This document shows positions 6,448-10,745 of a stretch of DNA of 10,745 nt, one piece after another (within the stretch, counting starts at the first letter, position 1; each line of letters starts with the position of its first letter). The DNA is taken from NCBI GenBank assembly GCA_015494335.1, contig WGBK01000342.1:1-10745 (forward strand), read 5' to 3'. The translations under genes were made by a program, and so were the position numbers. The notes beneath the pieces were generated by a model that was not told the origin of the DNA, searched no databases, and saw nothing but the letters and a program-made list of their open reading frames with translations. This DNA is from Gammaproteobacteria bacterium. Lineage in GTDB: Bacteria > Pseudomonadota > Gammaproteobacteria > GCA-001735895.

Positions 6448-7764
6448 ATGAAAGCGCTGATTCTCGAAAGCAGCCGTTTGTACAGGCAGCTGATCGACAA
6501 CCTGCTGGCGCAACAGGGATTCGACAATGACATCACGGACGAACTCGCCACCGCCCGCGAGCTGTTGAACCAGCAAAGCTACGACCTGCTCTGCCTCAAT
6601 GAAAACCTGAAGGATGGCTCCGGCCTGGAGCTGGTTCGCCAATGCCGTTCAAGCGAGACCCTGCAAGGCATACCCATACTGTTTTTCACCTCCGACACGG
6701 CCTTGGCCAGAGAGCTGAAAGAGCTCGCCGTAAATGCGGTTATCCCCAAGACCAATCTGCAGCAAATCCATGACCAGGTACTGCACTTTGTGGAACAGCA
6801 GGTCGACCCCATGTTTCGCAAAGGCCGCATCCTGCTGGTCGAGGACAGCGACAGTATCGCCGCAATGATTGGAGAGGCGCTGGAATACAGGGGCTATCGT
6901 GTCGACCATTTCACCGCAGCCGACGAAGCCTGGTCTGCCTTCGTCAACGAGGTTTCCTATGGCTCCGATGAAGCCGCCTTCGACCTGGTTCTGACCGATA
7001 TCCATGTAGAAGGCAGTATCAATGGACTCGAGTTGACACGACGCATCCGCCAGGTGGAGGATGCCCGCGGATTCGTTCCAATCATTGCCATCACCTCTCA
7101 GGACAGTCCGGAGCTACGCTTGTCGCTGTATCGCGAAGGTGTCAGTGACTTTATCCACAAGCCCGTGCTGGTCGAGGAACTGTTGATCCGGGCCGGAAAC
7201 CTGATCGACAACAAGCGGTTACTGGACAAGGTCCACGACCAGCGACGCGAACTCTATATTCTCGCCACCACCGACAAGCTTACCGGCTGTCAAAATCGGC
7301 ACAGCCTGCTGGAATTCTCGAAAAAAATGATGGCCCAGGCCCAACGCCATGGCTTTCCGGTCAGCCTGTTGATGATCGACCTCGACCACTTCAAGCAAAT
7401 CAACGACCAGCATGGTCATGCAACCGGCGACCAGGTCCTGTACGGGGTCGGGACCCTCTTGTTGCAGAGTTTTCGTGATAGCGATCTGGTGGCCCGATTC
7501 GGTGGCGAGGAGTTCGTAGTATTGATGGATCATTGCAGCGCGAAGGAAGCCTGCAGCAAGGCTGAGGAATTGCGCCAATCCCTGGAACAATTGAAGCCCG
7601 CTGGCTTGCGAGTTACCGCCAGCATCGGCGTATCCTCCCTTGAAGCCGGGCAAACAGCCGCTTTCGAGGCCCTCTTCACGGCCGCCGACGAAGCGGTTTA
7701 TCGAGCCAAGGACAAAGGCCGCAATCAGGTGGCATTACAGCCTCTGCCGCACCGAAAAGACTAA
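6448..7764 (+). CDS. REC-REC-GGDEF response regulator, diguanylate cyclase (PleD-like)
   Basis: Predicted cytosolic enzyme making cyclic di-GMP under phosphorelay control. Seen in 438 residues: receiver 1 (about 1-115), receiver 2 (about 126-250) and GGDEF domain (about 265-430). Receiver 2 is complete: Glu132-Asp133, phosphoacceptor Asp184, Thr216 and Lys238. Receiver 1 keeps Thr81 and Lys101, but has Asn51 at the phosphoacceptor position and Glu7-Ser8 instead of an acidic pair, so it should not be phosphorylated. The cyclase domain has DKLTGCQNR (276-284), DLDHFKQIND (311-320), active-site GGEEF (352-356) and an RxxD product-inhibition site (343-346) at the usual five-residue spacing. No kinase gene is adjacent. 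Its end overlaps cmoB tail-to-tail by four bases. The domain order resembles Caulobacter PleD, but with the degenerate receiver first. Confidence 0.93.
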   Translation: MKALILESSRLYRQLIDNLLAQQGFDNDITDELATARELLNQQSYDLLCLNENLKDGSGLELVRQCRSSETLQGIPILFFTSDTALARELKELAVNAVIPKTNLQQIHDQVLHFVEQQVDPMFRKGRILLVEDSDSIAAMIGEALEYRGYRVDHFTAADEAWSAFVNEVSYGSDEAAFDLVLTDIHVEGSINGLELTRRIRQVEDARGFVPIIAITSQDSPELRLSLYREGVSDFIHKPVLVEELLIRAGNLIDNKRLLDKVHDQRRELYILATTDKLTGCQNRHSLLEFSKKMMAQAQRHGFPVSLLMIDLDHFKQINDQHGHATGDQVLYGVGTLLLQSFRDSDLVARFGGEEFVVLMDHCSAKEACSKAEELRQSLEQLKPAGLRVTASIGVSSLEAGQTAAFEALFTAADEAVYRAKDKGRNQVALQPLPHRKD

Positions 7765-8753
7765 GCCGGTCGCCGCGCCAGCATTACCGCGCGCGTCGGC
7801 GCCGGGTAGCCCTCGACGGTACGCGTCGAATCGGCGGAATCGAGGCACTGGGGCAGGGATTCGAAGGGCATCCACTCGGTGCCCCGCTGTTCCTCCACCG
7901 TGGTGCGGCTGACATCGACGCAGCGCACCCCTTCGAACCCCATGCGACGCATCCAGTGTTCCAGTTCGGCCACGCTGGGCAGAAACCAGACGTTGTTCAT
8001 GCGCGCGTAGCGGCTTTCCGGTACCAGCACCTCGCCTCTCCCGCCGTCGATCACCAGAGTTTCGAGACACAGCTCGCCGCCAGGTCGCAGCAGGCCCTTG
8101 AGCTGGGCCAGATGATCGAAGGGCGAACGGCGATGGTAGAGCACGCCCATCGACAGCACCGTGTCGAACCACTGCAGGTTGGGCGGCATGGCTTCCAGGG
8201 TCAGCGGCAACAGGGCGATACGCGGATCGCGCAGATAATGCCAGGCAGCAAGGAATTGCAGGTTGAAAAGAACCGAGGGATCGATGCCGAGCACCAGGGC
8301 CGGTTCCTCGGCCAGCATGCGCCAGGCATGGTAGCCGTTGCCGCAACCGACATCGAGGATACGCCTGCCGCGCAGGCTTTCGAGATGGGGCCGTACGCGA
8401 TCCCACTTGAAGTCGGAACGCCACTCGGTATCGATCTCGACCTCGGCGAAGCGCCAGGGGCCCTTGCGCCAGGGACGCATGCGCAAGAGGGCATCGCGTA
8501 ATCGCGCGGGATCCTCGCAGCGTCCCTCGATGGTCACCGCCGGCTGATCGAAACACCCCTTCGCGCCGGCAACCGGCGGCAAATCCCGCAATGCGGCAGC
8601 CCAGCGTTCATAGTCGCCGTGGTGATCCGGCGTGAACCAGCCCCGGCTCTTTTGCTGCAGGTCCGCCGCCCAGTCCTCGAACCCGGCCTGGCGCAAGCGT
8701 AGCAACAGGGGCTCGTAATCCGGCCTGGCGGGATCGGGCGCGGGCGCGTTCAT
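7761..8753 (-). CDS. cmoB: tRNA U34 carboxymethyltransferase
   Basis: Transfers carboxymethyl from carboxy-SAM to 5-hydroxyuridine at wobble position 34, giving cmo5U in tRNAs that read four-fold boxes. Seen in 330 residues: DTEWRSDFKW (108-117), SAM-binding motif ILDVGCGNGYH (132-142), VLSMGVLYHRRSPFDHL (199-215), ETLVIDG (231-237), RYARMNNVWFLPS (248-260), TVEEQRGTEWM (285-295) and VEGYPAP (313-319), all hallmarks of CmoB; E. coli CmoB has 323 residues. I chose ATG 8753-8751 rather than the in-frame ATG 15 codons upstream, because it gives the family N-terminus and an ATGA overlap with the cmoA stop. Its TAG stop (7763-7761) lies within the end of the oppositely oriented cyclase gene. Confidence 0.97.
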   Translation of the reverse strand: MNAPAPDPARPDYEPLLLRLRQAGFEDWAADLQQKSRGWFTPDHHGDYERWAAALRDLPPVAGAKGCFDQPAVTIEGRCEDPARLRDALLRMRPWRKGPWRFAEVEIDTEWRSDFKWDRVRPHLESLRGRRILDVGCGNGYHAWRMLAEEPALVLGIDPSVLFNLQFLAAWHYLRDPRIALLPLTLEAMPPNLQWFDTVLSMGVLYHRRSPFDHLAQLKGLLRPGGELCLETLVIDGGRGEVLVPESRYARMNNVWFLPSVAELEHWMRRMGFEGVRCVDVSRTTVEEQRGTEWMPFESLPQCLDSADSTRTVEGYPAPTRAVMLARRPA

Positions 8754-9487
8754 GACTTGACCGCAAGCCAGGAGACGAACAGCAGGCCGCGGAAACATTC
8801 GTCGACCGTCTGGAAACCGGCCTCGCGCAGGCGTTCGACATGCTCGGCCTCGGTATCGGGCACCAGCACTCTTTCCAGCGCGCTGCGCTTCTGACTGATC
8901 TCCAGATCGCTGTAGCCCTGGGTTTTCTTGAAGGCCTGATAGAGTTCGGTCATGCGTTGCTGCAACGCGGGATCGTCATGGCGGATCTTCTCGGTCAGCA
9001 CCAGGGCACCGCCGGGACGCAGGCCCCGGTAGATGCCCTGCAACAGGGCCAGCCGCTGTTCGGGGCGAATGAACTGCAGGGTCAGGTTGAGCACGACCAG
9101 CGAAGCATCCTCGATGACTGTATCCAGGATATCGGCGCAACGCCAGTCGATATCGAGACCGGCGTGGCGCTGACGGCATTGCTCGATCATGGCCGGCGAA
9201 TTGTCCACGGCGATGACCTGCGCCCGTCCTTGTGTCTGTTGGGCGAGGATACGCGAGGCCAGCCCGGTGGAGCAGCCCAGATCATAGATGCAGCTGCCGG
9301 GCTGGGCAAAGACATCCCCGTGGAGAGCAATCAACCGCAGCAACAGGTCGTAACCCGGCACCGAGCGACCGATCATGTCGTCGAAGACGCGGGCCACCTC
9401 GTCATCGAACTCGAAGGCGCGCACCTCGGACCAGGGACGCGCGAACACGCGGTCACGCGCGTTTTCTCGGGAATTGATCTTGCTCAC
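8750..9487 (-). CDS. cmoA: Carboxy-S-adenosyl-L-methionine synthase
   Basis: Converts SAM and prephenate to carboxy-SAM, the donor used by CmoB. Seen in 245 residues: FEFDDEVARVFDDMIGRSVPGY (25-46, quoted in part: RSVPGY 41-46), nucleotide-binding IYDLGCSTGLAS (67-78), VIAVDNSPAMIEQC (91-104), VVLNLTLQFI (131-140), LRPGGALVLTEK (156-167) and EISQKRSALE (196-205) with the conserved Arg201. Length matches E. coli CmoA (247). The start is GTG (9487-9485); no in-frame ATG lies between it and the galU promoter region, and the N-terminus fits the family. No Shine-Dalgarno sequence is visible before it (the leader is pyrimidine-rich), which is odd. It forms a translationally coupled pair with cmoB and is divergent from galU. 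Confidence 0.97.
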   Translation of the reverse strand: MSKINSRENARDRVFARPWSEVRAFEFDDEVARVFDDMIGRSVPGYDLLLRLIALHGDVFAQPGSCIYDLGCSTGLASRILAQQTQGRAQVIAVDNSPAMIEQCRQRHAGLDIDWRCADILDTVIEDASLVVLNLTLQFIRPEQRLALLQGIYRGLRPGGALVLTEKIRHDDPALQQRMTELYQAFKKTQGYSDLEISQKRSALERVLVPDTEAEHVERLREAGFQTVDECFRGLLFVSWLAVKS

Positions 9488-9505
9488 GAAAAGAAGAAGG
9501 GCGAA

Positions 9506-9514
9506 TGCTAGAAT
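9506..9514 (+). promoter_or_regulatory. Candidate extended -10 promoter for galU
   Basis: TGCTAGAAT contains TAGAAT (5/6 of TATAAT) with the upstream TGn of extended -10 promoters. No good -35 lies 16-18 bases upstream, where the sequence is the start of cmoA, but extended -10 promoters can do without one. The start would be near 9521, about 33 nt before the galU ATG. Confidence 0.5.
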
Positions 9515-9525
9515 GTCGGCCCTTC

Positions 9526-9534
9526 ATTATCGCA
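9526..9534 (-). promoter_or_regulatory. Candidate extended -10 promoter for cmoA-cmoB
   Basis: Minus-strand TGCGATAAT (9534-9526) contains GATAAT (5/6) and the TGn extension. No recognisable -35 lies upstream, where the sequence is the start of galU. The start would be near 9519, about 31 nt before the cmoA GTG. It overlaps the footprint expected for the galU promoter. Confidence 0.45.
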
Positions 9535-9553
9535 CAGGAATCCGCGACGCATC

Positions 9554-10384
9554 ATGCTGAAAAAATGCCTCTACCCCGTTGCCGGCTACGGCACCCGCTT
9601 TCTGCCCGCAACCAAGTCCATGGCCAAGGAAATGTTGCCCATCGTCGACAAGCCGCTGATCCAGTACGCGGTCAAGGAAGCCATGGATGCGGGGCTGTTC
9701 GAGCAGGCCTTCGTCACCGGCCGCACCAAGCGCTCGATCGAGGATCATTTCGACATCAGCTACGAGCTGGAAAACGAGATCCGCGGCAGCAGCAAGGAAG
9801 ACAAGCTGGCGGAGATCCGCCACATCCGCGAGAACTGCGTGTTCACCTACACCCGGCAGAAGCAGATGCTGGGCCTGGGCCATGCCATTCTCACCGGGGA
9901 ACCGATGATCGGCAACGAGCCCTTCGGCGTGATCCTCGCCGACGACCTGTGCATCACCGACGGCGACCCGGTAATGAAGCAGATGGCTGACCTCTACGCC
10001 GAGTACCAGTGCAGCATCGTCGCCATCGAGGAAGTGCCGAAAGAGGATACCGCCAAGTACGGCGTGATCGCCGGGGAAGCCATCCGGGACGATCTGTACC
10101 GCATCAGCGACATGGTGGAAAAACCCGCTCCAGAGGATGCACCGAGCAACCTCGCCATCATCGGCCGCTATATACTGACCCCGGACATCTTCGACTACAT
10201 CCGCAACACTCCGCCCGGCGCTGGTGGCGAGATCCAGATTACCGATGCACTGCTGCAGCAGGCGAAACAAGGGCGAGTGCTGGCCTATCGCTTCCAGGGC
10301 CGTCGCTTCGATTGCGGCAGCCTGCACGGATTCGTCGAAGCCACCAACTACTGCTTCGAGAAGTTCCACAAGCCCGACGAATAG
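9554..10384 (+). CDS. galU: UTP-glucose-1-phosphate uridylyltransferase
   Basis: Makes UDP-glucose from UTP and glucose 1-phosphate, for LPS core, exopolysaccharide, glycogen or trehalose-type products. Seen in 276 residues: the nucleotide-binding loop around AGYGTRFLPATKSMAKEMLP (10-29), VDKPLIQYAV (31-40), DHFDISYELE (64-73), GLGHAILTG (107-115), ADDL (129-132), KYGVIAG (168-174), VEKPAPEDAPSNLAIIGRY (188-206), GGEIQITDAL (224-233) and FDCGS (252-256). These are standard for bacterial GalU of Pseudomonas type and the length is normal. The best ribosome binding candidate, AGGA (9536-9539), sits 14 bases before the ATG, which is long. It is followed by the palindromic RNA element at 10413-10514 and converges on tilS. 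Confidence 0.98.
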   Translation: MLKKCLYPVAGYGTRFLPATKSMAKEMLPIVDKPLIQYAVKEAMDAGLFEQAFVTGRTKRSIEDHFDISYELENEIRGSSKEDKLAEIRHIRENCVFTYTRQKQMLGLGHAILTGEPMIGNEPFGVILADDLCITDGDPVMKQMADLYAEYQCSIVAIEEVPKEDTAKYGVIAGEAIRDDLYRISDMVEKPAPEDAPSNLAIIGRYILTPDIFDYIRNTPPGAGGEIQITDALLQQAKQGRVLAYRFQGRRFDCGSLHGFVEATNYCFEKFHKPDE

Positions 10385-10412
10385 ATTGACAGAACTTCCG
10401 ACTACCAGCTTG

Positions 10413-10514
10413 GTGCCTCGGTGGCCGTTTGTGAAAATGTCTGCGGCATGGATGCCGCAGTCAAGCTTACATGGAGGTATTTACAGCGTTTTTCACGAAC
10501 GGCCGCTGAGGCAC
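10413..10514 (+). ncRNA. Nested-hairpin palindromic element, candidate CsrA-binding RNA or intergenic repeat
   Basis: Seen: arms 10413-10437 and 10490-10514 pair over 25 bp as + strand RNA, with only three non-Watson-Crick pairs (10420/10507, 10422/10505, 10430/10497). All three are G.U on + and A.C on -. Inside are hairpin 1 (10441-10460; nine complementary bases each side, apex CATGGATG) and hairpin 2 (10465-10487; GCT and TAC paired with GTA and AGC, with a 5-base bulge, apex CATGGAGG). Each can present an AUGGA(U/G) hexaloop. The second apex closely resembles the CsrA SELEX consensus. Five T (10489-10493) follow hairpin 2. It may be the galU 3' UTR, a separate RNA or a non-autonomous mobile repeat. 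No convincing promoter is visible, and I see no target duplication. On the minus strand, hairpin 1 plus a nearby TTTT could weakly terminate tilS. Confidence 0.6.
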
Positions 10515-10539
10515 GCAGTAGCAGCTCATATGGATTGAC

Positions 10540-10574
10540 GAAGGAGTGGCGGATAGGTATCGCATCACCCCTTC
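10540..10574 (-). other. Hairpin spanning the tilS stop codon
   Basis: Arms 10566-10574 and 10540-10548 pair over 9 bp on the minus strand with one G.U (A.C on the + strand), so the structure favours tilS sense RNA. An inner GATA/TATC stem extends it. No T-run follows, so it is not a canonical terminator. It could protect the 3' end of the tilS mRNA or act with the palindrome beyond it. Confidence 0.3.
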
Positions 10575-10745
10575 CACAACCCGATCAGGCGGTCACCCTC
10601 GAACAGCAAGGGCACCCGGTCGCGCAACCAGGGCGGAACGCCCTCTTTCTGGAACAGGCGTTTCAGGCGGTGGGTCTGCGCGGCTTCACCCTGTAGCTGG
10701 GGGCGATATCGCAGGCTCTGTCCCGGCTTCAACGGATGCGATACA
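10565..10745 (-). CDS. tilS: tRNA(Ile)-lysidine synthase, C-terminal end (cut by window edge)
   Basis: TilS ligates lysine to C34 of the tRNA-Ile that reads AUA codons. Seen: 59 residues and a TGA stop (10567-10565); the 5' part lies beyond the window. The segment matches the TilS C-terminal domain: LKPGQSLRYRP, then HRLKRLFQKEGVPPWLRDRV, then PLLFEGDRLIGLW. The LKxxFQ..xVPPWxRxxxPLL pattern is diagnostic. The catalytic N-terminal PP-loop (SGGxDS) cannot be checked here. tilS commonly stands directly upstream of pyrG in gammaproteobacteria; here, in the same orientation, it is separated from pyrG by about 4.3 kb holding galU, cmoAB and a diguanylate cyclase gene. Its 3' end converges on galU. 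Confidence 0.92.
   Translation of the reverse strand, partial: VSHPLKPGQSLRYRPQLQGEAAQTHRLKRLFQKEGVPPWLRDRVPLLFEGDRLIGLWKG

Noticed and set aside
8754..8798. Upstream ATG giving CmoB 15 extra residues
   Set aside because: It lies deep inside cmoA, gives a non-family N-terminus, and the downstream ATG makes an ATGA overlap like the other coupled pairs here.
10386..10391. Perfect TTGACA just after the galU stop, as promoter of the palindromic RNA
   Set aside because: At 16-18 bases spacing the sequence (around CTTGGT) has almost no match to a -10 element, so it is probably chance.
10413..10514. Integron attC site
   Set aside because: The ends read GTGCCTC/GAGGCAC, without the conserved GTTRRRY/RYYYAAC core sites, and no integrase or cassette array is present.
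10421..10696. A 91-codon + strand frame crossing the palindrome and the tilS end
   Set aside because: Much of it is antisense to the clear tilS C-terminus and the rest is made of the palindrome arms; the product resembles no family I know.
1..10745. CRISPR arrays, tRNA or rRNA genes, insertion sequences
   Set aside because: I found no regularly spaced repeats, no cloverleaf or rRNA-like stretch, and no transposase on either strand.

Overview
The window looks like a GC-rich chromosomal segment of a gammaproteobacterium. The gene order pyrG-kdsA-eno-ftsB-ispD is a housekeeping cluster typical of that class, and the CmoA, CmoB and GalU proteins are close to enterobacterial or pseudomonad versions. 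I cannot fix the genus from sequence alone; a Chromatiales-like sulfur oxidiser or a related marine or halophilic lineage would fit the protein style, but that is only an impression. All coding regions are intact except the two cut by the window edges.

Layout. 1-1121 (-): 5' part of an RND-efflux periplasmic adaptor gene, with a good sigma70-type promoter overlapping the end of ispD. 1336-6275 (-): a tight cluster transcribed pyrG > kdsA > eno > ftsB > ispD. It covers CTP synthesis, two essential envelope precursors (KDO for LPS; MEP-pathway isoprenoid), glycolysis and the divisome. pyrG/kdsA and ftsB/ispD are joined by ATGA start-stop overlaps. 6448-7764 (+): a PleD-like REC-REC-GGDEF diguanylate cyclase whose first receiver is degenerate. 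7761-9487 (-): cmoA-cmoB, which make the cmo5U34 wobble modification of tRNA, again joined by an ATGA overlap; cmoB overlaps the cyclase tail-to-tail by 4 bases. 9554-10384 (+): galU, UTP-glucose-1-phosphate uridylyltransferase, divergent from cmoA over a 66-bp promoter region. 10565-10745 (-): the 3' end of tilS.

In many gammaproteobacteria tilS lies just upstream of pyrG. Here they keep the same orientation but are separated by the block cyclase/cmoBA/galU, which suggests an insertion or rearrangement.

The most interesting non-coding object is at 10413-10514, between galU and tilS. It has a 25-bp outer stem enclosing two inner hairpins. The three non-Watson-Crick positions of the outer stem are all G.U in the + strand RNA but A.C in the - strand RNA. 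Both inner hairpins display an AUGGA(U/G) hexaloop, the ANGGAN form favoured by CsrA/RsmA. I propose a + sense structured RNA or mobile palindromic repeat that could bind CsrA; this is inference from the sequence.
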